Positions 42,756 through 50,658 of a DNA stretch of 64,000 bases are shown piece by piece. Origin of the DNA: JAAYEA01 sp012689325 (GTDB taxonomy: Bacteria > Chloroflexota > Anaerolineae > JAAYEA01). Every line of letters begins with the position of its first letter. The first letter of the stretch is position 1. The translations under genes were made by a program, and so were the position numbers. A model generated the notes under the pieces. That model saw only the letters and a program-made list of their open reading frames with translations, was not told where the DNA came from and made no database searches. The DNA is taken from contig DAITVZ010000002.1 in assembly GCA_036841525.1 (NCBI GenBank), forward strand, positions 124,001-188,000, written 5' to 3'.

Positions 42756-43652
42756 ATGTACTTGTGTCGCTTTCAGACTTCCGAGCAGGGCGTGCGATTG
42801 GGTCTCATGCGCAACGGGACCGTCTATGACCTGTCCGCCATCGGCCAGCCCTGCTTCGCCACGCTGGCTGGGCTGGTGCGCGAGTCCGCCACCACCCCGC
42901 TTGCCACGCTGCTCAGCCACGCCCCGCTGAGCGACCTGCCAGCCATCCCCCTGACCACCATGGGCTGCCCCGCGCGGCCGCAAGGGACCAACCTCTTGCC
43001 GCCGGTGGACCATCAGGAAGTCTGGGCCGCCGGCGTGACCTACGCCTGGAGCCGCGAGGCTCGCGTGCGCGAGGCCGCCGCCAAAGAGATCTATGTCAAG
43101 GTGTACGAGGCCCCGCGCCCCGAGCTGTTTTTCAAGTCCACGCCGGACAAGGTCGTCGGCCACCAGGACTGGGTCGGCATTCGCGGGGATAGCCGCTGGA
43201 ACGTGCCCGAGCCCGAGCTGGCTTTGCTCCTGAACCCTCGCATGGAGATCATCGGCTACACCATCGGCAACGACATGAGCAGCCGTGACATCGAGGGCGA
43301 GAACCCGCTGTACCTGCCACAGGCCAAGGTCTTCCGCCACGGTTGCGCCCTCGGCCCGGCCATCCTGATCGCCAGGGAGGGCGTCGACCCCGGCAACCTC
43401 GCCGTCAAGCTCCACATCACCCGAAGCGGTCAGACGGCCTTCCAGGGAGAGACCCACACCAGCAAGATCCACCGCAAGCTGGAGGAGCTGGCCCGCTACC
43501 TGGGTGCCTACAACGATTTCCCCAACGGTGCCTTTCTGCTCACCGGCACCGGCGTGGTCCCCCCGGATGATTTCACCCTGCAGGATGGCGACGTCGTCTC
43601 CATCACCATCGACGGCATTGGCACGCTGACCAACACGGTGCGGCAGATGTAG
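42756..43652 (+). CDS. Fumarylacetoacetate hydrolase family protein
   Basis: 298 residues. The FAH fold is recognised from ELFFKSTPDKVVGH, the metal-ligand Glu pair in NVPEPELALLL, SSRDIEGENPLYLPQAK and GALDPGNLAV-type strands (here EGVDPGNLAVKLH), and the ending DGDVVSITIDGIGTLTN. The family cleaves C-C bonds of diketo acids or dehydrates/hydrates sugar acids such as 2-keto-3-deoxy-D-arabinonate, in the cytoplasm with Mg. Start ATG 42756 has GAGGAGAAGG upstream. Its neighbour across the terminator is an SMP-30 lactonase, so a sugar-acid pathway is plausible. It is a single-gene unit between its own promoter and the terminator. Confidence 0.9.
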   Translation: MYLCRFQTSEQGVRLGLMRNGTVYDLSAIGQPCFATLAGLVRESATTPLATLLSHAPLSDLPAIPLTTMGCPARPQGTNLLPPVDHQEVWAAGVTYAWSREARVREAAAKEIYVKVYEAPRPELFFKSTPDKVVGHQDWVGIRGDSRWNVPEPELALLLNPRMEIIGYTIGNDMSSRDIEGENPLYLPQAKVFRHGCALGPAILIAREGVDPGNLAVKLHITRSGQTAFQGETHTSKIHRKLEELARYLGAYNDFPNGAFLLTGTGVVPPDDFTLQDGDVVSITIDGIGTLTNTVRQM

Positions 43653-43664
43653 AGCTGACCGCCT

Positions 43665-43712
43665 AAAGGAAAACACCCTCGCGCAGCGGCAGGCGCGAGG
43701 GTGTTTTCCTTT
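43665..43712. terminator. Long bidirectional terminator
   Basis: Arms AAAGGAAAACACCCTCGCG (43665-43683) and CGCGAGGGTGTTTTCCTTT (43694-43712) are perfect over 19 bp with a 10-nt loop. The A- and T-rich ends provide T-tracts in both directions, serving the FAH gene and the SMP-30 gene. Confidence 0.9.
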
Positions 43713-43715
43713 CCG

Positions 43716-44585
43716 TTACGGTTGCTGCGCGCCCTGCGCCGCCAGCCGGATGCTGTAGAGCGAGGTCTTGGCCGTGATATAGAGCGTCCGCTTGTCGGCG
43801 TCGCCAAAGGTGCAGTTGGCCGGCGCCTGCGGCACCTGGATGATCCCCAGCAGCTCCCCGCTGGGCGCGAACACCTGGACGCCATCCCCCGCCGTGCTAT
43901 AGAGCCGCCCCGCCGTGTCCATCCGCATCCCGTCCGGCACCCCCGGCTCGATGGTGGCAAAGAGCCGCCCATCGGCCAGCGTGTTGGTCGGCGTCACGCG
44001 AAAGACCCGCACGTGGTGGCGCTCCCGCGACGAGTCGGCGATATAGAGCAGCGACTCGTCCGGCGAGAAGCAGAGGCCATTGGGCTTGTCAAAGTCGTCG
44101 GCCAGCGCCGTCAGCGTCCCGTTCGGGTCCAGCCGAAAGACGTACTGCCTGGGCTGCTCTTGCATCTCGGGCTTGATCCCGTAGGGCGGATCAGTGAACC
44201 AGATGGTGCCATCGGCCTTGACCACCACATCGTTGGGCGAGTTGAGCCGCCTCCAGCCGAACTGGCTGGCCAGCGCGATCACGGCGCCGTCCTGCTCGGT
44301 GCGGCTCAGCCGCCGCGCCGAGTGCTCGCAGGTGATCAGCCGCCCCTGGCGATCCAGCGTGTTGCCGTTCGAGTTGCCGGTCGGCTCGCGCCAGACCGAG
44401 AGGCCGTCGGCCTTGCTCCAGCGATAGATGCGGTTGGCTGGGATATCGCTGAAAAGCAAATAGTCGCCCTCCGCCACCCAGACCGGCCCCTCGGTGAACT
44501 GGAAATCGCCTGCCAGCTTGGTCAGCCGGGAATCCGGCGCCAGGATATCGCGGAAAGCCTCGGAACGGATATCAAACCCTTCCAT
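43716..44585 (-). CDS. SMP-30/gluconolactonase family protein
   Basis: 289 residues of the six-bladed SMP-30 propeller. Metal ligands are visible as E in TEGPVWV (near the N-terminus), N in LNSPNDVVV and D in FSPDESLLYIADSS. The family hydrolyses sugar lactones such as gluconolactone with Ca, Zn or Mn. Start ATG 44585 follows GAGGAGG; the frame extends 11 codons upstream without a site. It is the last gene of a four-gene minus-strand operon, 16 bp after the PLP enzyme gene, and ends at the strong terminator. Confidence 0.9.
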   Translation of the reverse strand: MEGFDIRSEAFRDILAPDSRLTKLAGDFQFTEGPVWVAEGDYLLFSDIPANRIYRWSKADGLSVWREPTGNSNGNTLDRQGRLITCEHSARRLSRTEQDGAVIALASQFGWRRLNSPNDVVVKADGTIWFTDPPYGIKPEMQEQPRQYVFRLDPNGTLTALADDFDKPNGLCFSPDESLLYIADSSRERHHVRVFRVTPTNTLADGRLFATIEPGVPDGMRMDTAGRLYSTAGDGVQVFAPSGELLGIIQVPQAPANCTFGDADKRTLYITAKTSLYSIRLAAQGAQQP

Positions 44586-44601
44586 GGATGCCTCCTCGGC
44601 G

Positions 44602-45699
44602 CTAGGCCGTCTTGCCACGTCCGGCGATGGGCCAGATAGCCTCCAACACGCCGTCGCGGATCACGTGGAACTCGTCGTGCAAGTTGATGGTGGTGCACCC
44701 GTGGGTGGGGATCAGCTCAATCTTGTCGCCGACGCGGAGCTTGGCGGCGTTGGCCTCCGGGGCCAGCTTGCCGTGCTCCTCGGACAGCCCCTTGAGCGTC
44801 CAGCCCTGCGGCGCGATGACCTTGGGCAGGCCGAACTCTTCCGTCAAGCACTTTTTGCCCGCGTCAGTGACGGCATGCGCCTCCCGCACGTGGATGACCG
44901 TGGAGAGGAGCGTCAGCGCGCAGCCGAACTCGGTCATCCCCACCTTGTCGTGGTACTGCGCGTCCATGGTCAGGTAGGAGCCAGTCTGTAGCTCGGTGAT
45001 GCCGGGGTAGCGTCCGGTGATGGCATACGTCCCCGTCCCCGCCGCGGAGACGATGCCCACCGGGATGCCCGCCGCCACGATGGCGTCCCGCGTGCCCACC
45101 AGCAGCGCCATGGCTTTCTCCGCCACGCGCTTGCGCTCGGCCAAGTCCTGGATCATCACGGCGTGCCCCTCATAGCCCATGATTCCCTCGAAACGCAGCG
45201 AAGGGTGCGCGACGATCTCTTTGGCCAACGCCACCGTGGGCTCGCCCGGCAGGGTGCCACTGCGGTCCATGCCGTTGTCCACCTCGATGATCACGCGCAG
45301 CCGCACGCCCTTGTCCGCCGCCGCCTTGGCCAGGTCGCGGACGTTGGCCACCGTATCCACCGCCACCATCACCTCGGTGTACCCAGCCAGGTTCACCAGG
45401 CGGGCGATCTTGGCCACGCCGATGATCTGGTTGGCAATGAGGATGTCTTTGATCCCCGCCGCCGCCAGCGCCTCGGCCTCGCCCAGCTTGGCGCAGGTGA
45501 TGCCCAGCGCCCCCGCCGCCAACTGCATCTGTGCCAGGATCGGCGTCTTGTGCGTCTTGAAGTGGGGGCGCAGATTGACCGGCAGCGGGGCCACGAAATC
45601 GGCCATCCGCTTGAGGTTGGCCTCCACCACCCGGATGTCCAGGCACAGCGCCGGCGTGTCCAGGTCTTCTTTTTTCATCCCAACGACGTTGTACGACAT
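44602..45699 (-). CDS. D-threonine aldolase-like PLP enzyme (alanine racemase fold)
   Basis: 365 residues. The N-terminal alanine-racemase TIM barrel carries the Schiff-base Lys in RPHFKTHKTP, and the C-terminal domain has the metal-binding Cys/His pair in HGCTTINLHDEFHV, typical of D-threonine aldolase / D-serine dehydratase (DSD1) enzymes. These split or dehydrate D-hydroxy amino acids with PLP and a divalent metal. LVNLAGYTEVMVAVD and VEVDNGMDRSG-type strands (here IIEVDNGMDRSG) fit. GGGAGGAATC precedes the ATG. It follows the D-aminoacylase gene by 14 bp, and that pairing supports a D-amino-acid pathway. Confidence 0.9.
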   Translation of the reverse strand: MSYNVVGMKKEDLDTPALCLDIRVVEANLKRMADFVAPLPVNLRPHFKTHKTPILAQMQLAAGALGITCAKLGEAEALAAAGIKDILIANQIIGVAKIARLVNLAGYTEVMVAVDTVANVRDLAKAAADKGVRLRVIIEVDNGMDRSGTLPGEPTVALAKEIVAHPSLRFEGIMGYEGHAVMIQDLAERKRVAEKAMALLVGTRDAIVAAGIPVGIVSAAGTGTYAITGRYPGITELQTGSYLTMDAQYHDKVGMTEFGCALTLLSTVIHVREAHAVTDAGKKCLTEEFGLPKVIAPQGWTLKGLSEEHGKLAPEANAAKLRVGDKIELIPTHGCTTINLHDEFHVIRDGVLEAIWPIAGRGKTA

Positions 45700-45713
45700 G
45701 ATTCCTCCCTTTT

Positions 45714-47267
45714 CTACGCTCGGCGCAGCGCCCGCCCAGGCAGCGCGCCAGTATGGACCTCAGTATCGAGCACCAACTGCCCATTGACCAGCACGTGGAC
45801 GATCCCCTCGGACATGCGCGTGCCCTCCTCATAGGTGGCGCGGTCGATCACGCGCTCGGCGTCAAAGCAGACCACGTCCGCCGCCATCCCCCGCGCCAGC
45901 AGCCCGCGGTCCCGCAGGCCGATATGTTGCGCCGGCAAGGAGGTCATCTTGCGCACCGCCTCCTCCAGCGTCAGCACCTTGCGCTCCCGCACATAGTGGC
46001 CCAGGATACGGGGATAAGTCCCGTGGCCGCGGGGGTGGGGCTTGCCGCCCACCGGCACGGCATCGCTGCCGAACATCTGGCAAGGGTGGCGCATCAGCGC
46101 GGCCACCTGCTCCTCGTCGCGATGGTTCTGGTGGCCGATGATGGTCACCGCCATTCGCTCCGCCAGGAGCAGTTCCACCACGAAATCGGTCAGCGACTGC
46201 CCCGCCAGCTCGGCCGCCTGCGGCAGGCTCAGCCCCTCGTAGCAACGGTTCTCGGGCCGGTTCACCCCCGAGATCACGAACGCCTCCCAGGCTGGACGGG
46301 GCTTGCCATCCTGTTCCAGGATGTCGCGCAGGCGCTCCCGAGCCTCGCGCGTGCGCAGTCGCGCCAACGAGGCCTCGACGCCGCCCGCCCCCAGCCAGGC
46401 GCCCAGCGGCGGCGAGAGGATGGTCGAGCCGGCGCGGTACGGGTAAAGGTCGTAGGTGAACGCGATGCCTTCGTCCCGCGCCCGGTCCACCAGCGGCAGG
46501 ATCGTCTCGGGGTTGACGTTAAAGTGCGAGATGTGCACCGCGGCGCCGGATCGCCGCCCCACCTCCAGACATTCCTCCAGCGCCGCCGCGGCCGTCTCCA
46601 TATAGCCCCGCATATGCGCCACAAAGGCGCCGCCGGCCTCGGCCACGGGCTCGCAGAGCGCCGCCATCTCGGCCACGTCGGCCCAGATCGCAGGCTCGTA
46701 GTACAGGCCGGTGGAGAGCCCCACGGCGCCCTCGGCCATCCCCTGCGCCACCAGCGCCTGCATGGCTCGCAGCTCGTCGGCGGTCGGCGGCCTCTGGGCG
46801 TTGCCCATCACCTCGTAGCGAATGACCCCATGGGGCAGCAGATAGGCGACGTTCGTCGCCACCTGGCCATCGTACCGCGCCAGGTACTCGGCGATGGTGG
46901 ACCAATCCCAGGGCTCCGGCGTGGGACCGTAGAGCCCCACCATGTACTCGCGCCAATAGGCGCGGTTGCGCGGCGAGATGGGCGCATAGGAGATGCCATC
47001 CTGCCCCAGCAGCTCGCTGGTGATGCCCTGGCGGACCCGGTGCTCGTGGCGAGGGTTCGCCAGCAGCGCCATCTCGGAATGGCAGTGGGCGTCGATGAAC
47101 CCCGGCGCCACCACCAGCCCCGCAGCGTCGATCACCCTTCTGGCCTGCGCCCCCGCCAGGTGGCCCAGGTCGATGATGCGCCCGCCCTGCACCGCCACGT
47201 CGCCATAGCGCCAGGGGTTGCCGGTCCCGTCGACGAGGCGGCCGCCCCGGATCAGGAGGTCAAGCAT
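45714..47267 (-). CDS. N-acyl-D-amino-acid deacylase (D-aminoacylase)
   Basis: 517 residues of the amidohydrolase superfamily. The binuclear metal site begins with D-A-H-C-H in APGFIDAHCHSEMA. GITSELLGQDGISYAP, VGLSTGLYYEP and the late FGSDAVPVGGKPHPRGHGTYPR segment are hallmarks of N-acyl-D-amino-acid deacylases, which release D-amino acids from N-acyl forms in the cytoplasm. Start ATG 47267 follows GAGG by 8 nt and overlaps the upstream gene by 16 bp; the longer open frame upstream is antisense-free but meaningless. It could produce D-amino acids for the adjacent aldolase. Confidence 0.93.
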   Translation of the reverse strand: MLDLLIRGGRLVDGTGNPWRYGDVAVQGGRIIDLGHLAGAQARRVIDAAGLVVAPGFIDAHCHSEMALLANPRHEHRVRQGITSELLGQDGISYAPISPRNRAYWREYMVGLYGPTPEPWDWSTIAEYLARYDGQVATNVAYLLPHGVIRYEVMGNAQRPPTADELRAMQALVAQGMAEGAVGLSTGLYYEPAIWADVAEMAALCEPVAEAGGAFVAHMRGYMETAAAALEECLEVGRRSGAAVHISHFNVNPETILPLVDRARDEGIAFTYDLYPYRAGSTILSPPLGAWLGAGGVEASLARLRTREARERLRDILEQDGKPRPAWEAFVISGVNRPENRCYEGLSLPQAAELAGQSLTDFVVELLLAERMAVTIIGHQNHRDEEQVAALMRHPCQMFGSDAVPVGGKPHPRGHGTYPRILGHYVRERKVLTLEEAVRKMTSLPAQHIGLRDRGLLARGMAADVVCFDAERVIDRATYEEGTRMSEGIVHVLVNGQLVLDTEVHTGALPGRALRRA

Positions 47268-48454
47268 CGAGCGGCCTCGCAGTCCATGATCTCCTCCGGC
47301 GTCCAGCCGAGCATGGCCTTCTTCTCTCGCACATAGTACCAATAGTCGGCCAGCTTGACGCCCGCCGGCGTGCGGTGGTCCACGTGGGGGATGAACCCGC
47401 CCTCGGCCACCGTGGGCTCCAGCCGCTTCAGCTCGGCCAGGATCGCCTCGCGCCCGGCTAGCAAGGCCATTTTGTCGAACCCGCCCAGGAGCAACAGGTC
47501 GCGCCCGTGCCGCTGGCGCAACGCCACCGGGTCCGTCCCCGCGCGCACCTCGATGGGGAAGAGGCAATTGTAGCCCGCCTCCAGCCAATGCGGCACAAGC
47601 TGGGTGATATTGCCGTCGCAGTCCGTCCAGATCACGTCCACGCCGTGCTGGCGCAGGAGGTCGGCGATGCGTTTGCAGCGCGGGGCCACCAGATCGCGGA
47701 ACATCTTGGGGCTGATGATCGGCCCATTGTTGAAGGCCATGTCTTCCCACCCGCCCGCGCAGTCGAACTGGACCAACCGCAGCGCCGGCTTGATGGTCTC
47801 GATGATCAGATTGCACATGGTCTCCACCATGTCCTCCACCAGCCAGGGATCATCATAGACCATCATGGCGATGGTCTCGAAACCCATCCAATCCCTCGGG
47901 CGGCCGAAGAGCGAACCGATGTTGATGCCCACCGGAAGGTTGCTCTCCCGCAGCCGCGCCGCCCGCTCCAGGGCATCCGCCGGAAGCCGCCCCGGCGTGT
48001 CAGGATTCAGGCGTTCCTTAAAGCGCGCCCAGTCGTCGCGGTTCTTGACCGGGAACGACAGAAAGTGCGGGATGGAGGAAGAGCCATCCTTGTTCACCTC
48101 GCCGATGGAGCCATTGGTGTCCTGCACCACCATGTGGTGCTCGTCCTCCTGGAGCACCTTGTACTCGAAGCGCGGGCTCAGGTCGACGTTCACCGGGAAC
48201 CCGGTGCGCCGATCATAGCCAAAGAAGGCGTCGAGCTGCGCCTCGGTGGTGATCTCGCGCGGCAGCCCCTGCTCATGCCACTCGGCGTAGAGCTCGGCCC
48301 AGTAGCCGAACTCGTAGCAAGGGATGCGGTCCACCGCTTGATAGTGGAACACCCGCTGCCACCTCTCCTTTGGGGTCATCTTGGCGTTGGTGATGGCCTT
48401 CCCTTGCCCGACCACGCTCTCTTGCGCGAACCGCTTCAGTTCCGCCTGTTCCAT
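47252..48454 (-). CDS. Uroporphyrinogen decarboxylase (URO-D) domain protein
   Basis: 400 residues. The URO-D fold is recognised from MTPKERWQRVFHYQAVDRIPCYEFG at the start (first 20 residues quoted as MTPKERWQRVFHYQAVDRIP), DLVAPRCKRIADLLRQHG and the YNCLFPIEVRAGTDPVALRQ region. This branch is not the heme enzyme. Related proteins are corrinoid-dependent methyltransferases or carbohydrate-linked enzymes of unknown activity that are common in Chloroflexota and Planctomycetes. First gene of the operon with D-aminoacylase, the PLP enzyme and SMP-30. A promoter lies at 48479-48508. No corrinoid protein is encoded nearby. Confidence 0.88.
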   Translation of the reverse strand: MEQAELKRFAQESVVGQGKAITNAKMTPKERWQRVFHYQAVDRIPCYEFGYWAELYAEWHEQGLPREITTEAQLDAFFGYDRRTGFPVNVDLSPRFEYKVLQEDEHHMVVQDTNGSIGEVNKDGSSSIPHFLSFPVKNRDDWARFKERLNPDTPGRLPADALERAARLRESNLPVGINIGSLFGRPRDWMGFETIAMMVYDDPWLVEDMVETMCNLIIETIKPALRLVQFDCAGGWEDMAFNNGPIISPKMFRDLVAPRCKRIADLLRQHGVDVIWTDCDGNITQLVPHWLEAGYNCLFPIEVRAGTDPVALRQRHGRDLLLLGGFDKMALLAGREAILAELKRLEPTVAEGGFIPHVDHRTPAGVKLADYWYYVREKKAMLGWTPEEIMDCEAARCLTS

Positions 48455-48478
48455 GCCCGATCCTTTCCGTTATGTCGT

Positions 48479-48508
48479 GTTATCTAGGCCACTGCGCCGA
48501 TCTGTCAA
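48479..48508 (-). promoter_or_regulatory. Promoter for the URO-D/D-aminoacylase operon
   Basis: On the minus strand TTGACA (48508-48503), 18 bp, GATAAC (48484-48479). It lies in the 82-bp gap behind the preceding six-gene operon, about 25 bp before the URO-D start, so the two operons can be expressed separately. Confidence 0.5.
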
Positions 48509-48536
48509 GTACCCTGTGGACCAGCCCAGGAGCCCC

Positions 48537-49310
48537 CTACGAGCCCGCTGTCCCCCTCTGAGCGAACTCGGGCCAGTCGTGCTTGGGGCAAAAGTTGTAC
48601 CGCAGGACGTGCGTGGCGATCACGCCGTTGCCCCACCGGCTGGCCCAGGCCGCGCCCTCACGTTCCACCCACGTCCCCAGGTCCACCGGGGCCCGAAAGT
48701 CGACAAAGTCGGCCCAGCTCCCCCCGAAGCGGCGCGGCCACTCGCGGGTCAGCGGGTTGTCCTGGTCGCGCCGTCCCTGCTCGTGCAGCCGGCGGTGGGT
48801 CGCCTCCATATCGGCGAGGATGCGCCCATCGTACAGCCCCTGCCAGCCCCAGGGCAGCGAGCCGTGCTTGCCCCACTGCACCTCATAGCGCGGCCGCCCT
48901 CCCTGCGCGTTGGCCTCCTCCACCGCCGGGGCCGAGGACGCGATGAAACCGTGATAGTAGGCCTGCACCCGCACCACGCGGCCTGCCCCATCGTGCGCCA
49001 CCCAGATCACCTCGTGATCGCAGGGCTCCTGGTCATCGGCAAAGTCGATGTCGTCCTCCCAAAAGAGGTGATAGGCGATCTCGTGCCGCGCCGGGTGCAC
49101 AATCACCGCCGCCGCCTTGAGCGGGAGCGGCTCGGCGGGGGTGATGTAGAGCCTCGGCAGATGCCTCCGCACGGCGGTCCTCTGATCCTCGCTCAGCGGC
49201 GCGGGCGGGTCTCGCCTGAGCACGTCCCAATAGGCGAAATACGCCTCCCGCAGGTGCTTCTGGCGATGATGATCCACCGCCGCCGCATAGAGCCGCTCCA
49301 GCTCCTCCAT
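48537..49310 (-). CDS. Conserved-looking protein of unknown function
   Basis: 257 residues. Early helices (MEELERLYAAAVDHHRQKHL) are followed by a beta-rich part with strongly patterned aromatic and charged segments: HEIAYHLFWEDDIDFADD, CDHEVIWVAHDG, VQAYYHGFI, YEVQWGKHGSLPWGWQG and a closing RYNFCPKHDWPEF. The conserved-type His, Glu, Trp and Asp residues look like an enzyme or sugar-binding site. No signal peptide. Start ATG 49310 follows GGGGGC. It is the last gene of the six-gene operon, 10 bp after the M20 peptidase. I do not recognise the family. Confidence 0.7.
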   Translation of the reverse strand: MEELERLYAAAVDHHRQKHLREAYFAYWDVLRRDPPAPLSEDQRTAVRRHLPRLYITPAEPLPLKAAAVIVHPARHEIAYHLFWEDDIDFADDQEPCDHEVIWVAHDGAGRVVRVQAYYHGFIASSAPAVEEANAQGGRPRYEVQWGKHGSLPWGWQGLYDGRILADMEATHRRLHEQGRRDQDNPLTREWPRRFGGSWADFVDFRAPVDLGTWVEREGAAWASRWGNGVIATHVLRYNFCPKHDWPEFAQRGTAGS

Positions 49311-49320
49311 GGTTGCCCCC

Positions 49321-50658
49321 TTAGGCGGCGTGTTTGCCGCGGTAACGCTGCACCACCCGGTAGAGCACCTCGGCGCCAAAGTCGATGCACTCGACCGGCG
49401 CGCGCTCGTCGGCGTTGTGGGCGCTGCGCAGCACGTTGATATCGGGCGGCAGGTTCATGGGCGTGTAGCCGTAGGTCTGGATGCCCAGCTTGGCGAAAAA
49501 GCGGGCGTCGGTGGTTGCGGCCAGCATGTACGGGATGGGGATGGCCGCCGGATCGGCTTCGCGCAGCGCGTCGCCCAGTAGCCCAAAGAGGCCCATGTCG
49601 GGGTTCTCTTGCGGGCCCGGGTCATAGCGCACCAGCGATAGCTCCACCTCCGGGCCCAGCAGCGCCTGCACCTCGGCCAGCACGTCATCGCTGCGGAACC
49701 CCGGCAGCGCGCGGCCGTCCAGCAGCACCGTGGCCTCCGAGGGGATCACATTGGCCTGGTGCCCGCCCTGCACGATGGTGGGGCTGACGGTGTTGTGGAG
49801 CATGGCGTTGAAAAGCAGTCCTTCGGCGCCCAGCGCGTCCAGCACGCCGTCCGTCTGGGCGGGGTCCAGCAACTGCCGCGCAAAGCGGCCCTCCTCGCCC
49901 AAGCCCTCGGCCACGCCCTCCAAGAGCATGCGCGCCACGGGGGTGATGTGCACCGGCAGCCGCCGCTGGTCCAGCGTGGCCAGCATCTTGGCCAGCTTGG
50001 CCATGGTCCCGCCGCGGATGGGCATGGAAGCATGGCCAGCGGGGCCGCGCACCTTGGCCTCCATGCGACAGACCTGCTTCTCCGCCACCTGGATGCCGTA
50101 GAAGCGCTTGCCCCCGATATACAGCGGGAAGCCGCCCAGCTCGCCCAGGGCATAGCGCACCCCCTGAAACAGCTCGGGATGCTCGTCCACCATGTACCGC
50201 GCGCCATAGATGCCCGCGTTCTCCTCGTCGGCCAGCGCCACGTAAAGGAGATCGCCGGCGGGCGCAAAGCCCTCGGCCTTGGCCCGCAGCATGGCCGCCA
50301 GCATCATCGCCATCGCGCCCTTCATGTCCAGCGTGCCCCGGCCCCACAGGCAGCCGTCGGCGATCTCGCCGGCAAAGGGGGGATGCTGCCAAACCTGCCC
50401 TACGGTGGTGACTACGTCCACGTGGCCGTAGAGCATGAGCGGCGGCGCCTCGCCACGCCCCGGCAGCCGGGCCACCAGGCTCGGGCGCTCGGGAACCTTG
50501 GCGCAGATCGTCGTCTCGATCCCTGCGTCGCGCAATAGCCCATCCAGGTACTGGATGCAAGCCCGCTCGTTGCCCGGCGGGTTGGTGGTGTCGTAGCGCA
50601 CCAAGTTGCGCAGTATCTCCAACGGTCGCTGATAGATGGTGTTGGACCTGCCGCTCAT
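49321..50658 (-). CDS. M20-family metallopeptidase/deacylase
   Basis: 445 residues. The M20 dizinc site is seen as H and D in YGHVDVVTTVG, the bridging Asp in GTLDMKGAMAMM and the Glu pair in ADEENAGIYGA. The dimerisation domain contains GPAGHASMPIRGG. Such enzymes hydrolyse dipeptides, N-acyl amino acids or N-carbamoyl groups in the cytoplasm. Start ATG 50658 overlaps the upstream stop as ATGA, with GGGGAGAAG before it, so translation is coupled to the glycosidase gene. The frame remains open far upstream inside that gene and must not be taken as coding. Confidence 0.94.
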   Translation of the reverse strand: MSGRSNTIYQRPLEILRNLVRYDTTNPPGNERACIQYLDGLLRDAGIETTICAKVPERPSLVARLPGRGEAPPLMLYGHVDVVTTVGQVWQHPPFAGEIADGCLWGRGTLDMKGAMAMMLAAMLRAKAEGFAPAGDLLYVALADEENAGIYGARYMVDEHPELFQGVRYALGELGGFPLYIGGKRFYGIQVAEKQVCRMEAKVRGPAGHASMPIRGGTMAKLAKMLATLDQRRLPVHITPVARMLLEGVAEGLGEEGRFARQLLDPAQTDGVLDALGAEGLLFNAMLHNTVSPTIVQGGHQANVIPSEATVLLDGRALPGFRSDDVLAEVQALLGPEVELSLVRYDPGPQENPDMGLFGLLGDALREADPAAIPIPYMLAATTDARFFAKLGIQTYGYTPMNLPPDINVLRSAHNADERAPVECIDFGAEVLYRVVQRYRGKHAA

